DNA from: Sphingomonas sp. BAUL-RG-20F-R05-02
GTDB lineage: Bacteria > Pseudomonadota > Alphaproteobacteria > Sphingomonadales > Sphingomonadaceae
Direction: 5' to 3'
NCBI RefSeq assembly: GCF_022662305.1
Contig: NZ_JAKNQH010000005.1
Span: 62,001-126,000 of the forward strand
Length of the DNA stretch: 64,000 nt
Both the position numbers and the translations under genes were made by a program. The notes beneath the pieces are model-generated. The model worked only from the letters and a program-made list of their open reading frames with translations, was not told the DNA's origin and made no database searches. This document shows, piece by piece, positions 17,003 to 25,126 of this stretch; position 1 is the stretch's first letter, and each line of letters begins with the position of its first letter.

Positions 17003-18138
17003 TGATTACCGCGCAAGCGTTCATGGCCGAGGCATCGGCGGCCGGGTTCGATTTCTACACGGGCGTGCCGTGCAGCTATCTGACGCCGCTTATCAACGGC
17101 GTGCTGTCCAACCGTGCACTGCGGTACGTCGGCGCGGCGAGCGAAGGGGAGGCGGTGGCGATCGCCGCCGGCGCGTGGCTGGCCGGCCGCAAGCCGGTGG
17201 CGATGTGTCAGAACTCCGGCCTCGGCAACATGGTCAACCCGCTCACCTCGCTCAACGCGCCGTTCGCGATCCCCACGCTGCTGGTGACGACGTGGCGCGG
17301 CCGGCCGGGTGAACCCGATGAGCCGCAGCATGTCGTGATGGGGGAGATCACCCACGATCTGCTCGGCCTGATGGGCATCGCGCACGCACCGTTCCCAAAC
17401 ACCGAAGCCGAGATCGCCGGGCGGTTGCGGGCGGCGGTGGCGGCGATGGACGAGACGCAGCTTCCGTTCGCCTTCGTGATGGCGAAGGGCGATGTCGCCG
17501 ACACCACGCTCGACCAGTCGCCGCGCGACCTGCCAGCACCGGGACGGCGCGCCGATTACCGCACCGGCGGCACGCGGCCGACCCGCGTAGCCGCACTCGA
17601 ACGCTTTCTTGCCCTCACCGACGACGCCACTGCCGTCATCGCCACCACCGGCAAAGCGGGGCGCGAACTGTTCACGCTCGCCGATCGGGAGCAGCATCTC
17701 TATCAGGTCGGCTCGATGGGCGGCGCATCGGGCATGGCGTTGGGCGTCGCGCTCAACACCGACAAGCGCGTGGTGGTGATCGACGGCGACGGCGCCGCAC
17801 TGATGAAGCTCGGCACATTCGCGACGATCGGTGCCGAAGCCCCGGCCAACCTGATCCACCTGCTGCTCGACAATGGTGTGCACGATTCGACCGGTGGGCA
17901 GGCGACGGTGTCCGCCTCGGTCGATTTCGCCGCGGTGGCGCTCGCCTGCGGCTATGGCTACGCCGCGTCCTGCGACGACCTGGCCGGGTTCGAACAGGCT
18001 TGGCGCGAGGCGACCGCCGCGGGCCGCCCGGCGATGATCCACCTCCGCATCGCACCTGGATCGATGGCGACGCTCGGCCGCCCGACGGTCACCCCTCAGG
18101 CGGTCGCGCGTCGGTTCAAGGCATTCCTCGCCGGGTGA
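17002..18138 (+). CDS. ppd: phosphonopyruvate decarboxylase (TPP-dependent)
   Basis: 378-residue enzyme that drives the unfavourable mutase reaction forward by decarboxylating phosphonopyruvate to phosphonoacetaldehyde. The N-terminal pyrimidine-binding domain has GVPCSYLTPLING, the TPP-activating Glu in AASEGEAVAIAAG and the NSGLGNMVNPLTSL stretch typical of Ppd. The C-terminal pyrophosphate domain has the TPP motif VIDGDGAALMKLG (GDG at 262-264) ending in LLLDN. The ATG at 17002 overlaps the mutase stop (TGATG), and the stop overlaps the GTG start of the next gene. Length fits Ppd, which is a short single-chain member of the TPP decarboxylases. Confidence 0.95.
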   Translation: MITAQAFMAEASAAGFDFYTGVPCSYLTPLINGVLSNRALRYVGAASEGEAVAIAAGAWLAGRKPVAMCQNSGLGNMVNPLTSLNAPFAIPTLLVTTWRGRPGEPDEPQHVVMGEITHDLLGLMGIAHAPFPNTEAEIAGRLRAAVAAMDETQLPFAFVMAKGDVADTTLDQSPRDLPAPGRRADYRTGGTRPTRVAALERFLALTDDATAVIATTGKAGRELFTLADREQHLYQVGSMGGASGMALGVALNTDKRVVVIDGDGAALMKLGTFATIGAEAPANLIHLLLDNGVHDSTGGQATVSASVDFAAVALACGYGYAASCDDLAGFEQAWREATAAGRPAMIHLRIAPGSMATLGRPTVTPQAVARRFKAFLAG

Positions 18139-19094
18139 AACGTTCTGCGATCTTCGCGGTGCTGATCGGGCTGGTGCTGGCCGCCACGTTGATCGCCACC
18201 AACGATCTGTCGGCGATCCTCGGCGCGATCGGGAAGGCGGGATGGGGTATCGCCTTCGTCGTGCTGCTGCACGTGCCGCAGACGGTCGCCTCCGCGATCG
18301 GCTGGGGCGTGCTGCTCAAGCGGCGCGAGGCGTTCGGGTGGCTCTACGCGCTGCGGTGGATGCGCGAGTCGGTGAACGCGCTGCTGCCGGTCGCGCAGCT
18401 CGGCGGTGACGTGGTGCGCGCCCGCCTCCTCGCGCAGCGCGGGCCGACGCTAGCCGATGCGATGGCCGCGACGATGGTCGATCTTTCGGTGGAGGGCGCC
18501 ACGCAGGCGGTGTTCACCATTCTGTGCGTGGCGCTGCTGGTGGCCGGGCCGCACGGAGGCGCGGAACTGCCGCTCGCCGCCGGGGTGACCGCGATCACCG
18601 TGCTGCTGGCGGTCGCACTCGTCGCCGCGCAGCGCTTTGGCCTGTTCGCTTTGATCGAACGGCTGGTGACACGCTGGACGCGCGGGCGCGATCTCGTCGG
18701 CCTCAACGTGGCGGTGCTGGCGCTGTACCGGCAGCCGCGCCGATTGGCCGCCGCCGGGTTTTGGCACCTCGCGTCATGGCTGCTCGGCGGCATCGAAACC
18801 TATGCCGCGCTGCATGTCCTTGGCGTGAACGCGTCGCTCCGCGAGGCGATGATCGTCGAGGGGCTGGGGCAGGCGGTGCGCAGCGTCGGCTTTCTGGTAC
18901 CCGGCGCGCTCGGCGTGCAGGAGGGCGGCTATCTGGTGATCTGCGGGATGTTCGGCATCCCGCCGCAACGGGCGCTGGCGCTGTCGCTGATCCGCCGCAT
19001 CCGCGAACTCGCGCTGGGCCTGCCCGGCCTCGCGCTGTGGCACCGGCTGGAGGCGCGGCATGACGCCGCCGTAATCGAAGGAACCGCATCTTGA
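18135..19094 (+). CDS. flippase-like integral membrane protein (LPG synthase TM / HpnL family)
   Basis: 319-residue polytopic membrane protein of the UPF0104/lysylphosphatidylglycerol synthase TM family (AglD/HpnL-like), about eight helices. Start GTG 18135 overlaps the ppd stop (GTGA). Visible family features: the conserved loop MRESVNALLPVAQLGGDVVRA and the late GFLVPGALGVQEGGY motif. MprF proteins use this domain to flip aminoacyl-lipid; there is no aminoacyl-transferase domain here. Locked between ppd and the AEP transaminase by overlapping codons, it most likely handles the phosphonolipid product, for example moving it across the inner membrane. That role is inference. Confidence 0.85.
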   Translation: MKRSAIFAVLIGLVLAATLIATNDLSAILGAIGKAGWGIAFVVLLHVPQTVASAIGWGVLLKRREAFGWLYALRWMRESVNALLPVAQLGGDVVRARLLAQRGPTLADAMAATMVDLSVEGATQAVFTILCVALLVAGPHGGAELPLAAGVTAITVLLAVALVAAQRFGLFALIERLVTRWTRGRDLVGLNVAVLALYRQPRRLAAAGFWHLASWLLGGIETYAALHVLGVNASLREAMIVEGLGQAVRSVGFLVPGALGVQEGGYLVICGMFGIPPQRALALSLIRRIRELALGLPGLALWHRLEARHDAAVIEGTAS

Positions 19095-20179
19095 CGCCGC
19101 TGCTGCTCACCCCCGGACCGCTCACCACCGATCCGGCGGTGCGCCACGCGATGCTCGACGACTGGGGATCGCGCGACCCTGCCTTCATCGCGCTGACCGC
19201 GGAACTGCGGCAGCGGCTCGTCGATGTGGCGAACGGCGGCGCAAGCCACGTTGCGGTGCCGATCCAGGGCAGCGGCACCTATGTGCTGGAGGCGGCGGCG
19301 GGGACGTTGCTGGCGAAGGGAGACCGGCTGCTGGTGCTCATCAACGGCGCCTATGGCGAGCGCATGGCGGCGATTGCTGCCGGTCTCGGGCACGCGGTCG
19401 AGGCGATGCGGTGGGATGAGAGCGCGCCGATCGATCCCGCGGCAGTGGCGGCACGGCTCTCCGCCGATCCGGCGATCACCCACGTGGCGGTGGTGCATGT
19501 CGAGACAACGACGGGCCTGCTCAATCCGCTTGCAGCGATCGCGCAGGTGGTGGCGGAGGCCGGGCGCCTGCTGATCGTCGATGCGATGGCGAGCTTCGGG
19601 GCGCTACCGATCGACCTCGCGACTTTGCCCGCCGCCGCGATCCTCGCCTCCAGCAACAAGTGTCTGGAAGGAACGCCGGGGCTTGGCTTTGCGCTGGTCG
19701 ATCGCGCCGTGCTGGCGACCTGCGCGGGGCGAAGCGCCTCGATGAGCCTCGACCTGCACGCGCAGTGGCAAGGCTTCGAGACGAACGGACAGTGGCGCTT
19801 CACGCCGCCGGTGCAGGTCGTCGCCGCGCTGGTCGAGGCGTTGCGCAGGCTGGAGGCGGAGGGTGGCAGTGCGGCGCGGCTCGCGCGCTACACCGCCAAC
19901 TTCGAGATGTTGCTGGCCGCCGCCGATGCGCTTGGGCTTGAACTCTACCTCGATCGCGCGGTGCAGGCACCGATTATCGTGACCTTCCGCTCGCCCCGGC
20001 ATTTCCTGTTCGAGGTGTTCTATCGCGCGCTCGCCGAGGCTGGCTTCGTGATCTACCCCGGCAAGCTGACGCGCGGAGAGTCCTTCCGCATCGGCTGCAT
20101 CGGCGCGGTCGGGCCGGGCGATTTCCGGGGCCTCGCCGCCGCGCTTGCGCCCGCTCTAATGGCTGCGACGCAAGCCTAA
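19091..20179 (+). CDS. phnW: 2-aminoethylphosphonate transaminase (PhnW/AepT type)
   Basis: 362-residue class V PLP aminotransferase. It starts at TTG 19091 (MTPLLLTPGPLTTD, the PhnW N-terminal hallmark), overlapping the previous stop (TTGA). PLP residues: Asp164 in LIVDAMASFGA and the Schiff-base Lys190 in ASSNKCLEGTPGLGF. In degradation PhnW converts AEP to phosphonoacetaldehyde; next to PEP mutase and Ppd the same chemistry runs in reverse and makes AEP. Its 3' end overlaps the convergent CDP-alcohol phosphatidyltransferase gene by 24 bases. Confidence 0.92.
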   Translation: MTPLLLTPGPLTTDPAVRHAMLDDWGSRDPAFIALTAELRQRLVDVANGGASHVAVPIQGSGTYVLEAAAGTLLAKGDRLLVLINGAYGERMAAIAAGLGHAVEAMRWDESAPIDPAAVAARLSADPAITHVAVVHVETTTGLLNPLAAIAQVVAEAGRLLIVDAMASFGALPIDLATLPAAAILASSNKCLEGTPGLGFALVDRAVLATCAGRSASMSLDLHAQWQGFETNGQWRFTPPVQVVAALVEALRRLEAEGGSAARLARYTANFEMLLAAADALGLELYLDRAVQAPIIVTFRSPRHFLFEVFYRALAEAGFVIYPGKLTRGESFRIGCIGAVGPGDFRGLAAALAPALMAATQA

Positions 20180-20788
20180 CAGCGCGAGCGCGATCGCCGC
20201 GCTTGGCGTGATGACGGCAGCAGCGATGGTCGTAGGCCACACGAGGCCGAGCCAGATCAGCACCGGCATCAGGATTATTGCATCGTCCGGGTCGACGACG
20301 ATGCCGGGCGCCAGCGTGTAGCCGCGCACGCTCGCCACGTTCAGCACGTTGAGTTCCGCGAACAGCGTGCCGATGCCGACCCCGGCGGCAACCCCAAGCC
20401 AGATCGCCACCGCCCCGTGCGCGCCGGCAAGTCCCACACCCAGCCCAATGAAGGCCGCCATGCTCGCCAGGCAATCGGCGGCGAGATCGTAGCGATGGCC
20501 GGCCTTGCTCATCTGCCCGGTCTGCCGCGCGAGTTCGCCGTCCGCACGGTCGAGCAGCATCGACAGCACGAACACGAAGCCGCCGATCGCCAGCCACAGC
20601 GCCGTCCCGCTCGCGAAGCACGTCGCCGCGACCATCCCCGACAGCAACCGCACGGTAGTGATCTGGTTTGGCGAGATACCGCTGCGCGCCGCGACCCGGA
20701 CGGCCGGCCGGACGATGCGATGTATGACGGTATCGTGACTCACTTCGGGTTCCGGATCATAGCCGGCGCTAATGACATGCGTTCGCAT
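20156..20788 (-). CDS. CDP-alcohol phosphatidyltransferase, likely phosphonolipid synthase
   Basis: 210-residue integral membrane enzyme with the full CDP-alcohol phosphotransferase signature D-x2-DG-x2-AR-x8-G-x3-D-x3-D: D80, D83-G84, A87-R88, G97, D101, D105. About six helices follow the standard layout. Such enzymes move a phospho- or phosphono-alcohol headgroup from a CMP donor to a lipid hydroxyl. Beside a pathway for CMP-AEP, the likely reaction is CMP-AEP plus diacylglycerol or ceramide giving an AEP-lipid; sphingomonads are known for ceramide-based lipids. It lies on the opposite strand to the operon, 45 bases after the cupin gene, so it may be read from the cupin/oxidoreductase transcript. 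Acceptor unknown. Confidence 0.88.
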   Translation of the reverse strand: MRTHVISAGYDPEPEVSHDTVIHRIVRPAVRVAARSGISPNQITTVRLLSGMVAATCFASGTALWLAIGGFVFVLSMLLDRADGELARQTGQMSKAGHRYDLAADCLASMAAFIGLGVGLAGAHGAVAIWLGVAAGVGIGTLFAELNVLNVASVRGYTLAPGIVVDPDDAIILMPVLIWLGLVWPTTIAAAVITPSAAIALALLGLRRSH

Positions 20789-20833
20789 TTGGTTGCAAGC
20801 GAAACACCGCGCCGCCTCGTTGGCGCGGTTGCG

Positions 20834-21319
20834 TCAGCGTTTCGTGGGGAGCTTTATGCCCAGCAGGACGAGGTGATCGCCGGTGATGCCGAACCAGTGC
20901 GGCGTGCCGGCCGGGATCAGGAACACGTCGCCCGGACCCAGCGTACGGGTGGTGCCGCCGACGATGCGATCACCTTCGGTCAGGTCCGGTTTGACGACGA
21001 CCGGCTTGTCGAGCGCACCGCCCATCACCAGCGTCCCCGCGCCCGCGATCACTGTCGCATATTCCGCCTGATCGGGGTGCACCGCCGGACGTCCCGGCTT
21101 CTTCCAATATTCCAGCGCCGCCACCCGCTCGCCATCACGCAGCAACGGATGCCAGGCGAAGCCCTGACCCGGCTTCATCGCCGCCGCCATCGCCGCGACT
21201 TCGGCGCGCACGTCGCCGGCGCCGGCGAAGCTGTCGGATGCGCCGGTCGTGATTTGCGCCGACGCGGAGGAGGCCAGCGCCAGCAGCGCGACGACCGCCA
21301 AGGTGGTCCGCCACCTCAT
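20834..21319 (-). CDS. exported small cupin protein
   Basis: 161-residue protein with signal peptide (TTLAVVALLALASSASA) and one cupin barrel. The first cupin box is HPDQAEYATVIAGAGTLVMGG and the second PGDVFLIPAGTPHWFGITG, with His ligands for a metal. No specific enzyme family recognised. The ATG at 21319 overlaps the stop of the Gfo/Idh oxidoreductase (ATGA), so the two exported proteins are coupled, which hints at a shared periplasmic substrate such as a sugar or sugar acid. Confidence 0.82.
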   Translation of the reverse strand: MRWRTTLAVVALLALASSASAQITTGASDSFAGAGDVRAEVAAMAAAMKPGQGFAWHPLLRDGERVAALEYWKKPGRPAVHPDQAEYATVIAGAGTLVMGGALDKPVVVKPDLTEGDRIVGGTTRTLGPGDVFLIPAGTPHWFGITGDHLVLLGIKLPTKR

Positions 21320-22422
21320 GTGCGTTGATCCAGCCGAATGGTCCGGCCTTCACGCGCCGACCGATAGATCGCCTCTACGATACGCATGTCCCGCAATCCT
21401 TCCTCACCCGATACGATCGGCTCCGCGCCGGAGCGGACGCATCCGGCGAAATGGTCGAGTTGCCCCGCGAACTGCGTTTTGCCCGGTCCCGGCGGCGGTG
21501 TCACCTCCTGCTCGCGGCCATCCTTGCCGATCCACATGTGATTGCCGTCGTAGCGCGTCGCGGGTTCAAGCTCGACCCGGCCCTTGTCGCCCATCAAGAG
21601 GATGTGGTTCTGGTTGGCGCTGTACATCGACTGGCAACTGCCGATCGCACCGGAGGGGAACTCCAACGTCCAGTCGATGATATCCTCGACCTCGGTGAAG
21701 CGCGGGTCGCGCCGGTCGGTGGATTCGCGCGCCGTAACCGCGATCGGTTCCTCGCCGGTCATGTATCGCGCCGCCTGCAGGCTGTAGATGCCCATATCCA
21801 TCAACGACCCGCCACCGGCGAGCGCGCGCTTGAGCCGCCACACCGACGGATCACGCTGCACGAAGCCATGTTCGGACCGCACGTAGCGAATCTTACCGGC
21901 ATTGCCGGCCCGCGCCAGCCGCATCGCTTCCAGATTGAACGGTTCGAAATGGCAGCGATAGCCGATCATCAGCTTGCGCTTGGCGGCCTTGCACGCCGCG
22001 ATCATCGTCTCGCATTCGGCGATCGAGACCGCCATCGGTTTCTCGCACATCACGTGCTTGCCGGCACGGGCGGCGCGGACGGTATATTCGGCGTGCATCG
22101 AGTTGGGCAGGCAGACGTAGACGATGTCGACATCGGGATTGTCGCGGATCGTATCGAACGTCTCGTAGGAATAGATCGCGCGCTCAGGCAGCCCGTGTTC
22201 GGCCGCGACACGCCGCGCCTTGGCGGGATCGCCGCTCACCACAGCCGCGAGGCGGCTGTGCGCGCAATTGGCGAACTGCGGAATGATGACCTTCAGTCCG
22301 TAACTCCCCAGCCCGACGATCGCATAACCGAGCGGTCGGTCCGGCACCGCTCGCGCCACCCCGCTGGAGCCCGCGATGACGGCGGCCGCGGAGAGCAGAA
22401 GGTCGCGTCTTCCCAGTTCCAT
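21316..22422 (-). CDS. exported Gfo/Idh/MocA oxidoreductase (glucose-fructose oxidoreductase-like)
   Basis: 368-residue NAD(P)-dependent oxidoreductase with a twin-arginine type signal (GRRDLLLSAAAVIAGSSGVARA), pointing to Tat export with bound cofactor. Rossmann motif VGLGSYG (36-42), then the family signature CEKPMAVS with catalytic Lys, and GGGSLMDMGIY in the C-terminal domain. Zymomonas glucose-fructose oxidoreductase has this architecture and makes gluconolactone in the periplasm. ATG 22422 is preceded by GGAG. Neighbouring gluconate permease and gluconokinase genes make a sugar-to-aldonate oxidation plausible, but the substrate is not visible from sequence. Confidence 0.85.
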   Translation of the reverse strand: MELGRRDLLLSAAAVIAGSSGVARAVPDRPLGYAIVGLGSYGLKVIIPQFANCAHSRLAAVVSGDPAKARRVAAEHGLPERAIYSYETFDTIRDNPDVDIVYVCLPNSMHAEYTVRAARAGKHVMCEKPMAVSIAECETMIAACKAAKRKLMIGYRCHFEPFNLEAMRLARAGNAGKIRYVRSEHGFVQRDPSVWRLKRALAGGGSLMDMGIYSLQAARYMTGEEPIAVTARESTDRRDPRFTEVEDIIDWTLEFPSGAIGSCQSMYSANQNHILLMGDKGRVELEPATRYDGNHMWIGKDGREQEVTPPPGPGKTQFAGQLDHFAGCVRSGAEPIVSGEEGLRDMRIVEAIYRSAREGRTIRLDQRT

Positions 22423-22447
22423 ATCGTTCTCCGTCAGTTGGCGTGGA

Positions 22448-22723
22448 TCAGCGGGCTGCGGCCTTGCGCCCGGCGTTCATCGATTCCGCGACGATGGCGA
22501 CCTGTGTGCGGTTGCGGACGTTCAGCTTGCGCATCAGGATCGTCATATGCGCTTTCACGGTCGCTTCCGCGATGCCGAGATCGAACGCGATCTGCTTGTT
22601 AAGGCGGCCCGAATGTACCCCGTCGAGAACCTTGCGCTGTGTCGGCGTGAGATGCACGCTACGGTCGCGCGGATCACGCATTCCGCTTTGGGACGCTTCG
22701 TCTTCGGTAAGGATCGCCATCAT
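22448..22723 (-). CDS. stand-alone LuxR/GerE helix-turn-helix regulator
   Basis: 91-residue protein consisting essentially of one LuxR-type HTH: LTPTQRKVLDGVHSGRLNKQ then IAEATVKAHMTILMRKLNV. The usual N-terminal receiver or autoinducer domain is absent, and an in-frame stop lies just upstream of the start, so it is not a misplaced start. GAGGTG precedes the double ATG at 22723/22720. It ends 25 bases before the Gfo/Idh gene in the same direction, so it may head that transcript. Target unknown. Confidence 0.85.
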   Translation of the reverse strand: MMAILTEDEASQSGMRDPRDRSVHLTPTQRKVLDGVHSGRLNKQIAFDLGIAEATVKAHMTILMRKLNVRNRTQVAIVAESMNAGRKAAAR

Positions 22724-23046
22724 GTCACCTCATCCCTGTGGAGCGCCGCCTTGCGACTATGCCCCATCTGCCAGCCGGCTTGCACCGGTCTTGACGCCGA
22801 TCGAGTCGGCCTATGCAGGGAGATTAGCGGAATTTGTTGGACAGACTCAAGCGGCAAAGCAACATTCCAGCCACAATTGCTGGTGCAGCCGCGACTTTTC
22901 GATGGCGATCACGCAAATGCTGTCATACTGATTGTCGGGAGTGATGCCGTGGCGCCCGGTAAGGGATGACCATGGTACGATAAGGGAGAGCTGGCTTTGC
23001 GCATCGAAACCTATCGATTGAATTGCGCGCGCGCGGTGGCGCGGCG
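22724..23046. promoter_or_regulatory. divergent promoter region between luxR-type gene and gntP
   Basis: 323 bases without a convincing gene and less GC-rich than the flanks. It must hold the promoters of both the minus-strand luxR-type gene and the plus-strand gluconate permease. I see only a loose dyad TTGTTGGACAGACTCAA near 22834-22850 that might serve a FadR-type regulator; no confident promoter. Confidence 0.4.
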
Positions 23047-24393
23047 ATGATCGAAACCGACGCACGGCTGATCGGCGCCGCGATCATCGGCATTGCCCTT
23101 TCGGTGATCCTCGTCATTCGGGGGCGGTTGCACCCGTTCGTCGCCCTGTTGTGCGGCGCATTCGCGGTCGGGCTGCTGTCGGGCATGCCGATCGCCGATA
23201 CTGCCAAGGCGGTGCAGAAGGGCGTCGGCGACATTCTCGGCGGCACCGGCCTGGTTGTCGCGCTCGGCCTTGCGCTCGGTGCGATGCTGCAATTGTCGGA
23301 CGGGGCGGGGGGGCTTGCCCGTGCCGCGCTAAGGGCGTCGGGCGTGGCTGGCGCGCCCTTCGCCGCGCTGGCCGCCGGGCTGATCATCGGCCTGCCGTTG
23401 TTCTTTGAAACCGGGCTGGTGCTGATGCTGCCGATCGTCGTGACGGCGGCGGCGGCGTTGCCGGTCAAGGGCAAGGGAGACGAAGCCAAGCTGTCGCTGA
23501 TGCTCTGCGCGATCGCGGGGCTCGGTGTGGTCCACGCGCTGGTGCCGCCGCATCCGGGGCCGCTGCTTGCGGTGGATGCGCTGCACGCCAACCTCGCGCG
23601 GACGATCGGTTACGGCTTGTTGGTCGGCATCCCGACCGCGATCATCGCCGGACCGCTGCTCTCGAAGTTCACCGCGCGCGGCGTGCGGATCGCGCCGCCG
23701 GTGCTGGCGGCGGCGAGGCTCGACGTGCCGGAGCCCGGCGTGGGCCGTGCGCTGATCGTCATCCTGATGCCGGTGGTGCTGATCGCCGGCGGTCAGGCGG
23801 AGGCGCTGCTGCCCAAGCCGGTGGCGGCGAGTTTCGCGTGGGCGAACGTCGCCAGCAACCCGGTGCTGGCGCTGCTGATCGCGTGCCTCGCCGCGCTGCC
23901 GCTGCTGTTCGGGCGTCGCCTGTTCGACCGGTCAGTGCAGGAGGCGGTGTGGAGCGAGGCGATGGCGCCGGCGGGGACGATCCTGCTCGCGATCGGTGCG
24001 GGCGGCGCGTTGAAGCAGGTGCTGGTGCAGGCGGGCATTTCCGATCTGCTCGCCCGGCTCGCCAGCCACGGCGCGCTGTCGCCGCTGCTGGTGGCGTGGT
24101 TGCTGGCGGCGGCAATCCGGTTGTCGATCGGTTCGGCCACCGTCGCCACCATCACCGCCGCCGGCATCATGCCTGCGCTGGTGGTCAGTTCGGGCGTATC
24201 GCCGGAATGGACGGTGCTGGCGATCGGCGCGGGGTCGGTGTTCTTCAGCCACGTCAACGATCCCGGTTTCTGGCTGGTGAAGAGCTACCTTGGTACCGAC
24301 ATGGCGGGCACGTTTCGCACCTGGTCGCTGCTGGAGACGGCGATCTCGGTGGTGGGGCTGGTGCTCATCCTGATCGCCAGCCACTTCCTGTGA
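23047..24393 (+). CDS. gntP: GntP-family gluconate:H+ symporter
   Basis: 448-residue inner-membrane permease of the GntP family (gluconate and related aldonates). Start taken at ATG 23047 (MIETDARLIGAAIIG); a TTG at 23023 is in frame. About twelve hydrophobic segments; family landmarks include GIALSVILVIRGRLHPF, GLIIGLPLFFETGLVLM, VHALVPPHPGPLLAVDAL and, near the end, SHVNDPGFWLVKSYLG, which is highly typical. It is followed by a FadR-type regulator after 43 bases, and a gluconokinase gene lies nearby, so gluconate is the best-supported substrate. Confidence 0.93.
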   Translation: MIETDARLIGAAIIGIALSVILVIRGRLHPFVALLCGAFAVGLLSGMPIADTAKAVQKGVGDILGGTGLVVALGLALGAMLQLSDGAGGLARAALRASGVAGAPFAALAAGLIIGLPLFFETGLVLMLPIVVTAAAALPVKGKGDEAKLSLMLCAIAGLGVVHALVPPHPGPLLAVDALHANLARTIGYGLLVGIPTAIIAGPLLSKFTARGVRIAPPVLAAARLDVPEPGVGRALIVILMPVVLIAGGQAEALLPKPVAASFAWANVASNPVLALLIACLAALPLLFGRRLFDRSVQEAVWSEAMAPAGTILLAIGAGGALKQVLVQAGISDLLARLASHGALSPLLVAWLLAAAIRLSIGSATVATITAAGIMPALVVSSGVSPEWTVLAIGAGSVFFSHVNDPGFWLVKSYLGTDMAGTFRTWSLLETAISVVGLVLILIASHFL

Positions 24394-24436
24394 ACTGTCG
24401 ATTGCGCGATAAGGCGGCCGGCAACGGGGAGGGGGC

Positions 24437-25123
24437 ATGACCGAGCAGCGGCTCGCCGACAAGGCCTATGCGGGTATCGTCGAGATCATCAAGGCCGACG
24501 CGCTCGATGTCGGTGACCGATTACCGTCCGAGGCGCGGCTGGCGGAGATGTTCGGTATCTCGCGCACGATGGTGCGCGAGGCGCTGGTCCGGCTCGCGTC
24601 GGACGGCATCACCGAAGCGCGGCGCGGCGCCGGTTCGTTCGTCAAGAGCCGCCCCTCGGAACGGCTGATGACGTACCTGCCGATGGCCGAAATGTCCTCT
24701 ACGCTGGGCAGCTACGAGGTGCGCTTTGTGCTGGAGGCGGAGGCGGCGCGGCTGGCGGCGGCGCGGCGATCGACCGAGGAGATGGCCGAGATCCAGGCGG
24801 CGCTCGACCGGCTGCGCGAGGCGCTGCTGTCGAACGCACCCGCCCATGCCGAGGATATGGCGCTTCATCGCTGCATCGCCGCCGCCACCGCCAACCCGGC
24901 CTTCGGCCTCGCGTTCGAGGCGCTGTTCGGCGATATCGAGCGGGTGATGCGCGCCGGTGTCGACATTTCGCGCTCGCGCCCGCCGCAAGTCATTGGCGTG
25001 ATGATGCGTGAGCACGAAATGATCGTCGAGGCGATCCGCGTGCAGGATTGCGACGCCGCCGCGCTGGCGATGCGCTGGCACCTGTCGGAAGGACGCAAGC
25101 GGCTGTTGCCGGGCGAAGCGTGA
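24437..25123 (+). CDS. FadR-subfamily GntR transcriptional regulator
   Basis: 228-residue regulator. N-terminal winged helix (about 8-70) with GDRLPSEARLAEMFGISRTM and VREALVRLASDGI, followed by an all-helical FCD effector domain with metal-site residues spread over FVLEAEAARLAA, DMALHRCIAAAT and MMREHEMIVEAI. ATG 24437 has a strong GGGGAGGGGG site. Placed directly after gntP in the same direction, it probably represses the gluconate genes and responds to an aldonate or its phosphate. Converges with the esterase gene three bases downstream. Confidence 0.9.
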   Translation: MTEQRLADKAYAGIVEIIKADALDVGDRLPSEARLAEMFGISRTMVREALVRLASDGITEARRGAGSFVKSRPSERLMTYLPMAEMSSTLGSYEVRFVLEAEAARLAAARRSTEEMAEIQAALDRLREALLSNAPAHAEDMALHRCIAAATANPAFGLAFEALFGDIERVMRAGVDISRSRPPQVIGVMMREHEMIVEAIRVQDCDAAALAMRWHLSEGRKRLLPGEA

Positions 25124-25126
25124 CGT

